64,000 nucleotides of DNA from CAZFER01 sp964517495. Its GTDB lineage: Bacteria; Hinthialibacterota; Hinthialibacteria; Hinthialibacterales; Hinthialibacteraceae. Within the stretch, counting starts at the first letter, position 1. The number at the start of each line of letters is the position of its first letter. The position numbers and the translations under genes are program-made. Shown piece by piece: positions 52,750 through 62,054 of this stretch. Location of the stretch: positions 62,001-126,000 of the forward strand of contig CAZFER010000001.1 of NCBI GenBank assembly GCA_964517495.1, given 5' to 3'. The notes beneath the pieces were generated by a model. The model searched no databases. It was not told the origin of the DNA and saw only the letters and a list, made by a program, of their open reading frames with translations.

Positions 52750-53535
52750 TTGAAAGAACATAAATCAAATTCCATCCAGGGAGTATTTATCGATCTTGAT
52801 GGAGTTTTGTTTATTGAAAACGATGTGATTGAAGGTGCCTTGGAAACCATTCAGTGGTTAAAAACCCATTCTTTCCCTTGCCGTTTTATGACCAACACCA
52901 CCGTAACATCATTGAATAAACTACATCAAAAATTACTTTCAGTGGATTTTGACATCAAGAAAGAAGAGATCATCAGCCCCTTGGCGCTTGCAGCCCATTT
53001 TTTAAGACACCAAGGAAATCCGGCTTGTTACTTTGTTATAAAGGATGAGGCCAGGGAGGACTTCGCCGGGATCAAGGAAACAGACTCCAACCCGGATTAT
53101 ATTGTCGTAGGGAAAATTGGAAACAAATGGGATTATGATCTTGTCAATCGTTTGTTTCGAATGATGGTCCATGGTTCCCAATTGATTGCCCTGCACAAGA
53201 ATAAATATTCGATGAGTTCAAATGGTCTCGACATTGAGTTTGGTGCATTTATTGCTGCGTTGGAATATGCAACCGGCCAGACGGCAAGTATATTTGGAAA
53301 GCCATCTACGGATTTCTTTCAACGGGCGTTAAAAGATATAAACCTAAACGCAGAACAGGTGGCCATGATTGGTGATGATATCGAGTCAGATATTGGGGGA
53401 GCCCAAAGGGCAGGCTTGAAGGGATTCCTGGTTAAAACCGGAAAATACAATGAATCGTTGCTGGCAAAATCCGCCATTCAACCTGATGGGATGTTAAATT
53501 CAATTGAAGATTTACCAAATTTATTGATGAAATGA
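52750..53535 (+). CDS. HAD-IIA family phosphatase (NagD/LHPP-like)
   Basis: This 261-aa HAD-IIA phosphatase has the nucleophile motif GVFIDLDGVL (D15, D17), the substrate/threonine motif FMTNTTVTS and a C2-type cap. The C-terminal metal motif is GDDIESDIGGAQRAGLKGFLVKTGKY. It resembles the hyp3/LHPP-like subgroup. The start is TTG at 52750 behind AGGTGAG, the only well-placed start. It follows the SPP-like gene by 28 bases and is likely in the same operon. The substrate is unknown: a sugar phosphate, phosphoglycolate or nucleotide monophosphate are all possible. Confidence 0.88.
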   Translation: MKEHKSNSIQGVFIDLDGVLFIENDVIEGALETIQWLKTHSFPCRFMTNTTVTSLNKLHQKLLSVDFDIKKEEIISPLALAAHFLRHQGNPACYFVIKDEAREDFAGIKETDSNPDYIVVGKIGNKWDYDLVNRLFRMMVHGSQLIALHKNKYSMSSNGLDIEFGAFIAALEYATGQTASIFGKPSTDFFQRALKDINLNAEQVAMIGDDIESDIGGAQRAGLKGFLVKTGKYNESLLAKSAIQPDGMLNSIEDLPNLLMK

Positions 53536-53625
53536 TTAATCTATTCCGTATGTTAAAACCAGCCCGCTGACTTTTGTTCACTTTTTTGAGACAATGCAAA
53601 TATATGAAAAGGGGAGTAATGAACA

Positions 53626-55101
53626 ATGAAAAATAATATGTCAACATTTAATCGAAGAGATTTTATGCAACGAAGTGCAAAATCGGCTGTAGCAGCAGGC
53701 ATGGTTTTTCCTGCGGTTCACAGTCAAGCGGCAAATCAACCACCTAATGTTGTCTTTATCATATGCGATCAGATGCGCGGAGATTCAATGAGCTGTTTGA
53801 ATCATCCTATTGCGCGAACCCCTCATTTAGATGGTTTGGCACAGGAAGGGGTGTTATTTAATCGTTGTTACAGCAACAATCCTGTCTGTGTTCCATCAAG
53901 GATGTCTATTTTTTCAGGATTGTATCCCCACCAAACTGGACGCTTGAGCAATCGGGATTGGGATACGCCATTGTTGAAAATTGAGAATACTTTATCACAT
54001 GCTTTTCAATCAATGGGTTATCGTACTGGTTGGGTGGGTAAAAATCATACCTACCAAAAATCCGAATTTGATACCTTTGAGACATCCAGTATTCGGGCGC
54101 GTGAACCGTTTCGCAAATACAGCCGTTTCGTTCCTCCCCACTGGCACAGTGACACCTTATGGCCGGAAGAGATATGCCATCCTCGAAGAAATACGGATGA
54201 AGCCATCGAGTTTATAAATAAGAGTAAAGCAAACCAGCCCTTTTTCCTGCATGTCAGTTATTTTGATCCGCATCCTCCTTATATGGCGCCTTCGGAATAT
54301 ACCAGTCAGTATTGTTCCACGGATATCCAATTGCCAGAAACCGTCCAACCTGGGGCGCTAAGCCGACGATTGGAGCAATTCGCCAGGGCGATGCATCTTG
54401 ATGAGCTTTCAGACAGTGATTTAACCGAAACCATGCGATATTATTACGCCTCAATCGAATGGGGTGTGGATGCCCAAGTGGGGCGGATTATGAAAGCCCT
54501 GAAGGACAAAGGATTGGATGATAACACTATTGTAGTTTTTACCTCAGATCATGGAGATTTTATTGGGGATTACCGCATGGTACGTAAAGGGATGTTTCAT
54601 TATGATGCTTTGTTACATGTCCCCCTGATTTGGTACGCCCCTGGCCGAATATCCAAAGGAATCACATCAGACAATTTAGTACAATGCATCGATATCTTCC
54701 CTACTTTAATTGATCTTTGTGGCGAACAACCAAGAGATGACCTTCAAGGGCGCTCATTAAAATCGATGCTCAGAGGTGAAAATCCGGATAAAGAGGATCA
54801 CGCCATCTTCACATCCGGTGCTTACGGTCATGTGGAGCCTGTGAACAATCCATCCACTGATTTATCAGATGAAGACGATACGCCTTTGCATACACGAGTG
54901 ATGCATCAAAGCATGGAACCAGCATATAAAACCTCGATGATACGGACACGGGATTGGAAATTCATTCTGAATGAAGCGGATCCTCCGGAATTGTACAATA
55001 TGGAAAAGGGCAAGGAATGTGAAAACCTGGCTGAAAAGAAGGAGTATCAAACTGTTCGGCAATTGATGGAATCTCAATTAAAGCGATGGTGGAAATGGTA
55101 A
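53626..55101 (+). CDS. Tat-exported type I sulfatase
   Basis: A twin-arginine signal (NRRDFMQ, R10-R11, followed by AVAAGMVFPAV) leads into an alkaline-phosphatase-fold sulfatase. The formylglycine motif is C88-V-P-S-R in SNNPVCVPSRMSIFSG. Metal-binding aspartate D48 is in IICDQMRGD, and FTSDHGDF near residue 305 supplies the other metal ligands. The C-terminus has ELYNMEKGKECENLA. At 491 aa it is a typical carbohydrate sulfatase. The maturation enzyme (FGE or anSME) is not in the window. It probably desulfates an extracellular glycan. It stands alone between the HAD and the Hpt genes. Confidence 0.95.
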   Translation: MKNNMSTFNRRDFMQRSAKSAVAAGMVFPAVHSQAANQPPNVVFIICDQMRGDSMSCLNHPIARTPHLDGLAQEGVLFNRCYSNNPVCVPSRMSIFSGLYPHQTGRLSNRDWDTPLLKIENTLSHAFQSMGYRTGWVGKNHTYQKSEFDTFETSSIRAREPFRKYSRFVPPHWHSDTLWPEEICHPRRNTDEAIEFINKSKANQPFFLHVSYFDPHPPYMAPSEYTSQYCSTDIQLPETVQPGALSRRLEQFARAMHLDELSDSDLTETMRYYYASIEWGVDAQVGRIMKALKDKGLDDNTIVVFTSDHGDFIGDYRMVRKGMFHYDALLHVPLIWYAPGRISKGITSDNLVQCIDIFPTLIDLCGEQPRDDLQGRSLKSMLRGENPDKEDHAIFTSGAYGHVEPVNNPSTDLSDEDDTPLHTRVMHQSMEPAYKTSMIRTRDWKFILNEADPPELYNMEKGKECENLAEKKEYQTVRQLMESQLKRWWKW

Positions 55102-55363
55102 CTTAAGTGCTAATTAAATAAGGGGGAAGTTCATAACCAAATGATCAATAATCACGCTGAGGACTGACAAGATTTTTCATATTCATAGATTCTTGAACCA
55201 TATTATAAGTACAACATTGAAAAATTTGTTTCCTGTAACATAATATCTCAAGAAGAATTAATCCTTAAACATAAGGCACATTTTTATAAAGATTCATATC
55301 ATTGCTATTGAACATTGCAGACATAATTTTATCATTTTACTCAAACAATAGGATGTTAATTTG
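55102..55363. other. AT-rich intergenic region before the Hpt gene
   Basis: About 260 bases without a gene. No clear terminator or repeat is visible. AGGA at 55350-55353 serves the next start. Confidence 0.35.
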
Positions 55364-55723
55364 ATGGAAAAAAACCACGAGTATAACCCTGAAGTCATTG
55401 AGCGCTTCCGAGAATTAGGTGGTGATGAATTCATCATAAAAATGATCGATCTGTTCTTAAAAGGAGCAGAAAAACGGCTACAAGAAATTAATGATGCGTT
55501 GGAAGGAAACCGGTGGTCAGAACTGGGAAAGGCCGCTCATGGGCTCAGGTCGAGTGCAGGTAACTTTGAAGCACAAAAAATCATGGAATTAACCTTAACT
55601 TTGGAATCCCAGGCCCAAAATCAAAATGTGGATAAAATGAGAAGCGTTATTCATGAAATTGAAGAGCGATTTAACCGTTTAAAAGATAATTTGGAATCCA
55701 TAAAGGAATCACTAATCTCATGA
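55364..55723 (+). CDS. Histidine-phosphotransfer (Hpt) protein
   Basis: This 119-aa single Hpt domain passes phosphate between receiver domains. The phospho-accepting histidine is H59 in KAAHGLRSSAGNFEA, matching the AHxLKGSSAxxGA consensus. The four-helix bundle is otherwise complete. The ATG at 55364 is used rather than the TTG at 55361. It overlaps the next gene by four bases, so a fixed Hpt-receiver pair is produced. Its phosphate donor is probably the hybrid kinase encoded 170 bases further on. Confidence 0.92.
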   Translation: MEKNHEYNPEVIERFRELGGDEFIIKMIDLFLKGAEKRLQEINDALEGNRWSELGKAAHGLRSSAGNFEAQKIMELTLTLESQAQNQNVDKMRSVIHEIEERFNRLKDNLESIKESLIS

Positions 55724-56091
55724 AAAAAATTGCCGTTGTGGAAGACAATCCTGATAACATGTTGCTTGTTCGTACGATTTTAGAGGATGATTACGAAATT
55801 ATCGAATACGTGAGTGGCATTGAAGCATTAACCGGTATCAAAGACAATTTGCCGGATTTGGTTTTATTGGATATTTCTCTACCGGAAATGGACGGTGTAA
55901 CCGTATTGGAAAAATTGAGAGCTGAGGACAATACCAAAGACATACCCGTAATTGCCTTGACGGCTCATGCCATGGTGGGCGACCGGGAAAAGTATTTGGA
56001 TTTAGGATTTAACGACTATATATCCAAACCGATTGTTGATCTGGAACAACTCATTAATACCATTGAAACGTGTTTAAACAATCGTCCATAA
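55720..56091 (+). CDS. Single-domain response regulator (CheY/DivK-like)
   Basis: This 123-aa receiver domain has no output domain. The acidic pocket is E8-D9, the phosphorylation site is D51 (LVLLDISLPEMDG), and the conserved threonine lies in VIALTAHAM. The lysine is in YISKPI. The LTAHAM segment and YISKPI are of the DivK/cell-cycle type rather than the flagellar CheY type. It is translated in coupling with the Hpt gene. Confidence 0.92.
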   Translation: MKKIAVVEDNPDNMLLVRTILEDDYEIIEYVSGIEALTGIKDNLPDLVLLDISLPEMDGVTVLEKLRAEDNTKDIPVIALTAHAMVGDREKYLDLGFNDYISKPIVDLEQLINTIETCLNNRP

Positions 56092-56264
56092 TTTTCACCA
56101 AGATGGTTATACTATTTTATAAAGAGTAAGATGAAAATATCGATTATCAAACTTTTATAAGGTTTAATGCCTGGTATGCAGCAAGCGGCTTATTGATTAA
56201 AAGAACGGATTCGATGACTCATCACTTTTTATGGCTATAAGTTCAGAGCGATCAAAAACAAGGA

Positions 56265-59147
56265 ATGAAGAAGCAAAACCTGCCAGATTCTTTAAAATCA
56301 ATCTTTCGGTCTAGCATCCCCCCGGTAACGGCAGGCCTTGGTTGTTTGTATGTCATTTATACAATCATACATTTGCTTATGCTTCCTTCTTCACAGAAGT
56401 TTCCCCTTACACTTTCTGCTGGGTTATCCGCTTTCTTCTTTTTTTCAATGTTTGTGCTTCTTAAATATTACCAGATTCCCATACGTTGGGTTTATCAGGT
56501 TGGTTTTGTCATTGGATTAATCGCACTTTTCAATTGCCTATTGCATCTTTATCTAACACTTGATCCCAAACAAACCACCAATATTTCCTTATTGATTATT
56601 GGGGCCGGCTGTATATATTTGTCTTCTTATTGGTTAGCATGGTTTATCCTCGTTTGTACAATCAGTTGGGTATTCATTACAAAACCGCTTTGGAATCATG
56701 AAGACTGGATGCATTTCTTTTTTGTTCAAGTCGTTGCCGCTCTAATAGCCATTCTGGTTCATATGGTTCGAATTCGATCCTATCAGCGCTTTTTGGATAT
56801 CGTTAATCAACTGGAAGAAACACGTGATAACCTAAACACTCAAATTCTTGAACGAGAAAAAGTGGATGATCTTTTAAAACAATTTGTGGAAAATGCGCCC
56901 GCTCCCATCGCCATGCTTGATGAAAATATGCGCTACCTTTTGTATAGTAAACGATGGATGACTGATTTCCACTTGGGAAATCGAGATATAACCGGGATGT
57001 CTCATTACGATGTTTTTGCAGAAGTGGATGAACATGTTCGCAAAAAATGCCTGGAAGGTGAAATTCAGAGTTATGATGAAGACCAGGTTGTAAAAGGCGA
57101 TCAGGTAGACTGGTTTCGCTGGGAAATTCGGCCTTGGACAAAATTGAATGGTGATATCGGGGGTATCATCATGTTGGCGGAAGTTATCACCGAGCAAAAA
57201 AAAGCGGAATTATCGGTCCGCGAAAGCGAAGAGCGATTCCGCATTATGGCAGACTCAGCACCGGTTTTTATTTGGATGGCGGGACCCGACAAGTTATTTA
57301 ATTATTTCAATAAACCTTGGTTGGAATTTGCAGGAAAAAACTTGGAGGATGAATGCGGGTTGGGATGGACAACCGGGATTCATGAGCAGGATTACCATCG
57401 CTTTAACAATCAATTAACCAAAGCATATGAGGAACAGTGTTCTTTTGAAACGGAATTCCGATTTCTTCGTTGCGACGGTGTTTACCGCTGGTTATTATGC
57501 CGGGGAATTCCCCGCTATCTGCAGGATGGCAAATTTACTGGCTTTATTGGCACTTGCATCGATATCACTGACCGGAAACAGGCAGAAGATGAACTCAAAA
57601 AAGCCAAAGAAGACGCAGAAGCAGCGAATCGAATCAAAAGTGAATTTTTGGCCAATATGAGCCATGAATTGCGAACTCCGCTCAACTCGATCATCGGATT
57701 TTCAAATATTCTGCTTAAAAACAAGGCTAAAAACTTAACTCCCGATAATATCAATTTCATTAACCGAATTGTGAATAATGGTGTCCACCTTTTGAATCTG
57801 ATCAATACCATCCTTGATCTTTCGAAAGTTGAAGCAGGCCGCATGGAAGTTCACCTCTCTAAAGTGGCAGTTGACCGGCTCATAATGGAAACACTTAATC
57901 AGATGGAAGGACATGTCAAAGGTAAAGAAGTGATTTTAAGAACTGATTTTCCTGACCAAGCCGCTCCCATTGAAACCGATCAAGCCAAATTAAAACAAAT
58001 TCTTATTAACTTGCTGGGTAATGCGGTCAAGTTTACAGAAAAAGGCGAAGTCCGTGTTCGGCTTACCGTAAATGAAATAAACCATGTTCCATCCCGCATT
58101 GATGTTATCGATACCGGTGTTGGTATTCCCCAAAACAAATTAGTAGATATTTTTGAGGCCTTCCAGCAAGCGGAAAGCGGAACCAACCGCAAATTTCAAG
58201 GAACCGGCTTGGGATTGGCCATATCTAAATCACTATGCAAATTATTGGGATTTAATCTAACAGTTAAAAGTGAGTTGGGGATAGGTTCAACGTTCAGTAT
58301 TATACTTGAGGATAGAAAGAAACAATTGTTCATGGATTTTGAAAGAAAGGAATCGCCTTTCTTATTCTCTAATCAATCGGTTCTCGCGGATCAAAACGAT
58401 TTGCCAATCGATCAACTTCAACAAAAATTGGTTTTAGTGATCGATGATGAAACCGATTCACAAATCATGCTCAAGCATCATTTTGAAGAACTGGGATGCC
58501 GGGTTATCATCGCGGCTACAGGAGATGAAGGTTTAAGAAAAGCAAGCGAATTTCATCCTGATTTGATTACGCTTGACCTGATGATGCCCCATATAAACGG
58601 ATGGGAAATGCTTAGAATGTTAAAATCCAACTCTGAATTATGCGGCATTCCCGTCATTATAGTCAGTATTGTCGCCAGTGAAAATCGGGGAAGACTGCTT
58701 GGAGCGGTGGATTATTTGAACAAACCTGTCACCAAAGAACAAATCGTAGCCACCTTCAACCGTAGCATTATAAAGAAAAAAGGGAAAATCCTCATTGTCG
58801 AGGATGATGAAGGGATCCGAGAGTTAATCGTCGATTCAATTAATCAGAACGATATTGAATATCGAATGGCCGAAAACGGTAAACAGGCACAATCCATATT
58901 AGAGGAGTTTCTTCCTGATCTAATCTTATTGGATCTTCTCATGCCAGTAATGGATGGTAATACGTTCTTAAATACCATCCGCAATGATTCACGATTTGTT
59001 CACGTTCCCGTTATTATCATGACAGGTAAAGATCTAGACAATAATGAATTAAGCTTTCTTGAACAAGAAACAGCAGCGATTCTGGATAAAGGGGACCGCT
59101 TTGCTTCTGATTTAAGACGAGTTGTGGAGAAAGTGTTTGAGGGCTAA
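56265..59147 (+). CDS. Membrane hybrid histidine kinase with two PAS and two receiver domains
   Basis: The first ~180 residues hold about six membrane helices. A short coiled coil follows, then two PAS domains (about 205-310 and 325-440). HisKA has the phospho-site H467 in NMSHELRTPLNS. HATPase_c has the N-box NLLGNAVKFTEKG and G-boxes DTGVGIP and GTGLGLAISK. Two receiver domains end the protein, with phospho-aspartates in LITLDLMMPHINGW (about residue 778) and LILLDLLMPVMDG (about 890). There is no internal Hpt. It must use the Hpt protein encoded upstream, which makes this three-gene set a multi-step phosphorelay. The signal sensed and the output are unknown. Confidence 0.92.
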   Translation: MKKQNLPDSLKSIFRSSIPPVTAGLGCLYVIYTIIHLLMLPSSQKFPLTLSAGLSAFFFFSMFVLLKYYQIPIRWVYQVGFVIGLIALFNCLLHLYLTLDPKQTTNISLLIIGAGCIYLSSYWLAWFILVCTISWVFITKPLWNHEDWMHFFFVQVVAALIAILVHMVRIRSYQRFLDIVNQLEETRDNLNTQILEREKVDDLLKQFVENAPAPIAMLDENMRYLLYSKRWMTDFHLGNRDITGMSHYDVFAEVDEHVRKKCLEGEIQSYDEDQVVKGDQVDWFRWEIRPWTKLNGDIGGIIMLAEVITEQKKAELSVRESEERFRIMADSAPVFIWMAGPDKLFNYFNKPWLEFAGKNLEDECGLGWTTGIHEQDYHRFNNQLTKAYEEQCSFETEFRFLRCDGVYRWLLCRGIPRYLQDGKFTGFIGTCIDITDRKQAEDELKKAKEDAEAANRIKSEFLANMSHELRTPLNSIIGFSNILLKNKAKNLTPDNINFINRIVNNGVHLLNLINTILDLSKVEAGRMEVHLSKVAVDRLIMETLNQMEGHVKGKEVILRTDFPDQAAPIETDQAKLKQILINLLGNAVKFTEKGEVRVRLTVNEINHVPSRIDVIDTGVGIPQNKLVDIFEAFQQAESGTNRKFQGTGLGLAISKSLCKLLGFNLTVKSELGIGSTFSIILEDRKKQLFMDFERKESPFLFSNQSVLADQNDLPIDQLQQKLVLVIDDETDSQIMLKHHFEELGCRVIIAATGDEGLRKASEFHPDLITLDLMMPHINGWEMLRMLKSNSELCGIPVIIVSIVASENRGRLLGAVDYLNKPVTKEQIVATFNRSIIKKKGKILIVEDDEGIRELIVDSINQNDIEYRMAENGKQAQSILEEFLPDLILLDLLMPVMDGNTFLNTIRNDSRFVHVPVIIMTGKDLDNNELSFLEQETAAILDKGDRFASDLRRVVEKVFEG

Positions 59148-59184
59148 GAAACGTTTTAATAACTTACTTTATTCTAATAGTGAT

Positions 59185-60537
59185 TTAATGACCAGAGTGT
59201 TTTTTCATTCTATAAATTAGGGTTTGTCGGGAAATTCCCAATAGTTTGGCTGCTTGATTTTGGTTTCCCCTGGTTTTTTTTAAGGCGAGCTGGATCAAAT
59301 CCTTTTCCACTTCATCCAACACAATCCCTTCAGGCGGAATGTCCATAAACAGCTGGGATTGGTTTACATTTTTATTTACAATAAAATCCGGTATATCCTC
59401 CAATGTGATTTGATCCTCCTGGTGTCGAAGCACAAACGCCTGCTCCACAATATTTTGGAGTTCACGCACATTGCCGGGCCAGTCATACGACTCAAGCTGT
59501 TCATGGACTTGAGGATCCACTCTAATATGTTTCCCTCCCAATTCCCGTAAAAAATGTTGAATGAGTAAAGGAATATCATCTTTTCTTTCGCGTAAGGCAG
59601 GTAGACGTATAGGAACAACATTCAAACGATAATATAAATCTTCACGAAACTGATTTTCACTTACCATGTTCAGTAAATCTTTATTGGTGGCGGTGATTAC
59701 ACGAACATTAACATGAATGGATTTTGCTCCCCCCACTTTTTCGATTTCTTGATCCTGTAAAATCCGCAACAACTTGCCTTGTAAATCCATACGCATATCG
59801 CCGATTTCGTCCAGGAAAATCGTTCCTTTATCGGCTTGCTCAAACTTCCCTATGCGATCCTGCAAGGCGCCAGTAAAAGCGCCTTTCACATGGCCAAAGA
59901 ATTCGCTTTCCATAAGCGTTTCCGGAATAGCGGCACAATTCACGGCCACAAAGGGTTGTTTTTGACGTGGGCTGCTGTAATGGATGGCGCGTGCGATTAG
60001 TTCCTTTCCAGTCCCGCTTTCCCCTTGAAGAAGCACGGAGGAGTCGGTTTGGCTCACGCGCCGGATCATGTTAAACACTTTGCCCATTGCTTCCGAACCA
60101 GCCACGATGTTGTTGAAACTAAAGCGGGATAGTAATTCTTCATGAAGATGAAGATTTTCTTTCATTAAATTTTGATAATCCAAAGCCTTTTCAACCGTGA
60201 GTAAAAGTTCATCTTTTTCAAATGGTTTACAGATATAATCATATGCACCGGTTTTCATCGCTTGAATAGCAGTATCAATAGATCCATGAGCCGTGATCAT
60301 GATGACAAGAGCATGCGGAGCGATTCGTTTGATTTCAGCCAATAATTCCATACCATCCATACCAGGCATTTTGATGTCGGTAACCACAAGCTCCGGTTTG
60401 TGCTCACGAAAGGTATGCAATCCCTGCTTCCCCTCGGTTGCAGTAATAACTCTGTAACCTGCACTTTGTAATTGATACTCCGTAACGCGCAATAAACTGG
60501 GATCATCATCCACCAATAAGATGGTTTGATACGTCAT
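59185..60537 (-). CDS. Sigma-54-dependent response regulator, NtrC family
   Basis: The 450-aa protein has a receiver domain with phospho-site D54 (VVTDIKMPGMDG). A sigma-54 AAA+ domain follows, with Walker A GESGTGKE, the sigma-54-contacting GAFTGA loop, Walker B GTIFLDEIGD and VNCAAIPETLMESEFFGH. A Fis-type helix-turn-helix ends it (NQNQAAKLLGISRQTLIYRM). The frame is open to 60594, but AGGAG is placed for the ATG at 60537, which begins the usual MTYQTILLVDDD. It overlaps the 3' end of the sensor kinase gene by 32 bases. It should activate sigma-54 promoters, including its own (61677-61691). Confidence 0.95.
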   Translation of the reverse strand: MTYQTILLVDDDPSLLRVTEYQLQSAGYRVITATEGKQGLHTFREHKPELVVTDIKMPGMDGMELLAEIKRIAPHALVIMITAHGSIDTAIQAMKTGAYDYICKPFEKDELLLTVEKALDYQNLMKENLHLHEELLSRFSFNNIVAGSEAMGKVFNMIRRVSQTDSSVLLQGESGTGKELIARAIHYSSPRQKQPFVAVNCAAIPETLMESEFFGHVKGAFTGALQDRIGKFEQADKGTIFLDEIGDMRMDLQGKLLRILQDQEIEKVGGAKSIHVNVRVITATNKDLLNMVSENQFREDLYYRLNVVPIRLPALRERKDDIPLLIQHFLRELGGKHIRVDPQVHEQLESYDWPGNVRELQNIVEQAFVLRHQEDQITLEDIPDFIVNKNVNQSQLFMDIPPEGIVLDEVEKDLIQLALKKTRGNQNQAAKLLGISRQTLIYRMKKHSGH

Positions 60538-61639
60538 GATTGGTACTCCTGGGATTGGGGAAACGAAGGATAAAGCAAGCCCCCCCTGAATCACGGTTTA
60601 TGGCTTCGATAGTACTTTCATGATGAGTCATGATTTTTTGCACAATAGAAAGTCCTAGCCCGGTCCCATTTGGGCGAGTGGTAAAAAATGGGTCAAACAA
60701 ACGATGGAGTATTTGTTTCGGAATTCCCGGTCCCGTATCCTCTATCATGCAGATAACCGTTGAATTCTCTTGTACCCCTGAAAGGATTAATTCGCCTCCC
60801 TCCGGCATGGATTGAATGGCGTTTGTGATCAAGTTGACATAAACCTGCTTAAGTTGATCTGCATCGAAATAAATGGGGGGTAACTCCGGATCAAACTCTT
60901 TGGTGATTTTAATATTTCTGGCTTTTCGCTGTTGCAGAGTCAAGTCTAGAACAGTATCAATCATTTCAAGTATACGGCATTCCACCCGCCGAGGTGGTTT
61001 GGGACGGGCGAAATTTAAAAATTCATTTACAATATTGTTAAGATGCCGGGATTCTTTCAATAATATTTCAGTAAACTCTTCCCGCTGTTCTTGTTGAAGC
61101 GTTTCATTTGCCAATATTTCGGCTGAACCTTTGATCGAAGCAAGTGGTGTACGGATTTCATGGGCCACCCCCGCTGTGATTTCTGCGAGGGCTTGAATTC
61201 GCTCTGTTCGTCTTAATTGCTCTTCGGCATTCAAAACCTGGAGGGTTTTTTGCCGTAATTCCCGATAGGATTGCTCCAATTTTTTCGAGGTTCTGATAAA
61301 CCGCTCAGATAAAAAACCTGTGACCACTCCAAGAAACAGGTGAACACAAGCCTCAAGTGTTTGATAAAGATTATCTGAAAGAAAATGTCCACCCCAATTT
61401 GCGTAAATGTGGGTTAGATGCATAACTGACATGGCAAGGCCCATAGAAACACCTCCCCAAATCCCAAACCAAAAAGCTCCTAAAATCACGGGTAAATAAC
61501 AGAGCCGGTCATAAATCAGATGGAGATAGTGAGCATGGGTTGTAGTGAAAAAATGTAGACTGGAAACAAATGCCCCTGATAAAATGATCACAATCATCTT
61601 GCTTTTTTTATGATTAGAAATAAAAGAAGAATTCATCAT
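60506..61639 (-). CDS. Membrane sensor histidine kinase (NtrB/AtoS type)
   Basis: This 377-aa kinase has an N-terminal membrane domain of about five helices (residues 10-125) without a large periplasmic loop. A coiled-coil linker follows, then HisKA with the histidine in GVAHEIRTPLASIKGS (about 160) and HATPase_c with NLITNAIQSMPEG, EDTGPGIP and GTGLGLSIVQK. The start may be 61639 or the next ATG at 61636, given AGGA directly upstream. It is the first gene of a two-gene operon with the NtrC-type regulator. Divergently, two TolC-family genes follow beyond a 400-base region that holds a sigma-54 promoter and a possible enhancer, so envelope stress or export is a plausible theme. Confidence 0.93.
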   Translation of the reverse strand: MMNSSFISNHKKSKMIVIILSGAFVSSLHFFTTTHAHYLHLIYDRLCYLPVILGAFWFGIWGGVSMGLAMSVMHLTHIYANWGGHFLSDNLYQTLEACVHLFLGVVTGFLSERFIRTSKKLEQSYRELRQKTLQVLNAEEQLRRTERIQALAEITAGVAHEIRTPLASIKGSAEILANETLQQEQREEFTEILLKESRHLNNIVNEFLNFARPKPPRRVECRILEMIDTVLDLTLQQRKARNIKITKEFDPELPPIYFDADQLKQVYVNLITNAIQSMPEGGELILSGVQENSTVICMIEDTGPGIPKQILHRLFDPFFTTRPNGTGLGLSIVQKIMTHHESTIEAINRDSGGACFILRFPNPRSTNHDVSNHLIGG

Positions 61640-61676
61640 GTCCTATTGTTATTTACCAATCTGTAAACATAGGGGT

Positions 61677-61691
61677 GCATTTTCTATGCCA
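61677..61691 (-). promoter_or_regulatory. Sigma-54 (-24/-12) promoter of the two-component operon
   Basis: On the minus strand TGGCATAGAAAATGC matches TGGCACG-N4-TTGC in exact spacing, with the invariant GG and GC both present. The expected start of transcription is near 61665, about 25 bases before the kinase start codon. The operon encodes the sigma-54 activator itself, so autoregulation is expected. Confidence 0.7.
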
Positions 61692-61824
61692 TTTTTCCAG
61701 GACAGTTTATTTCCCCATATTCTCTTAATAATTAAACTGTTATGAATAGCATTCCTTTATGAACGGTTTAATCTGTCGATGGTCTTCGATTAATATTATT
61801 ATTCAAATACAACACCTGCAAAGA

Positions 61825-61852
61825 GAAAAGTGTGGCATATGAAACACTTTTC
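61825..61852. promoter_or_regulatory. Putative enhancer site for the NtrC-type regulator
   Basis: GAAAAGTGT and ACACTTTTC form a perfect 9-bp inverted repeat with a 10-base spacer. Its centre is ~170 bases upstream of the predicted sigma-54 transcription start, a usual enhancer distance. A related half-site (GAAAGTGTCACAC) lies at about 61875-61887. It also lies upstream of the divergent TolC-family genes. Confidence 0.5.
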
Positions 61853-62054
61853 CTGCTATGAGGAATTACTTTAAGAAAGTGTCACACCTCCAATTTTATC
61901 CAAAAGGTGAGTAAAATTATCTATTTACCATTCATTTGAGTTTGTTTGCATCGTTACTCGATTTCAAATACGAATTCAATTAAAACTGGAATGATTTCTG
62001 CTTTAGGCAGCATGTGTGGTACGACAATTGAATCCAGATAAAGGAATACAAAAT

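Noticed and set aside
61831..61850. TGGCATATGAAACAC on the plus strand as a sigma-54 promoter
   Set aside because: The -24 part is acceptable but there is no GC at -12. The sequence is better explained as the spacer of the enhancer-like dyad.
62017..62032. TGGTACGACAATTGAA as a sigma-54 promoter for the TolC-family genes
   Set aside because: The spacing fits, but the nearly invariant GC of the -12 element is GA. The transcription start would also fall within the ribosome binding site.
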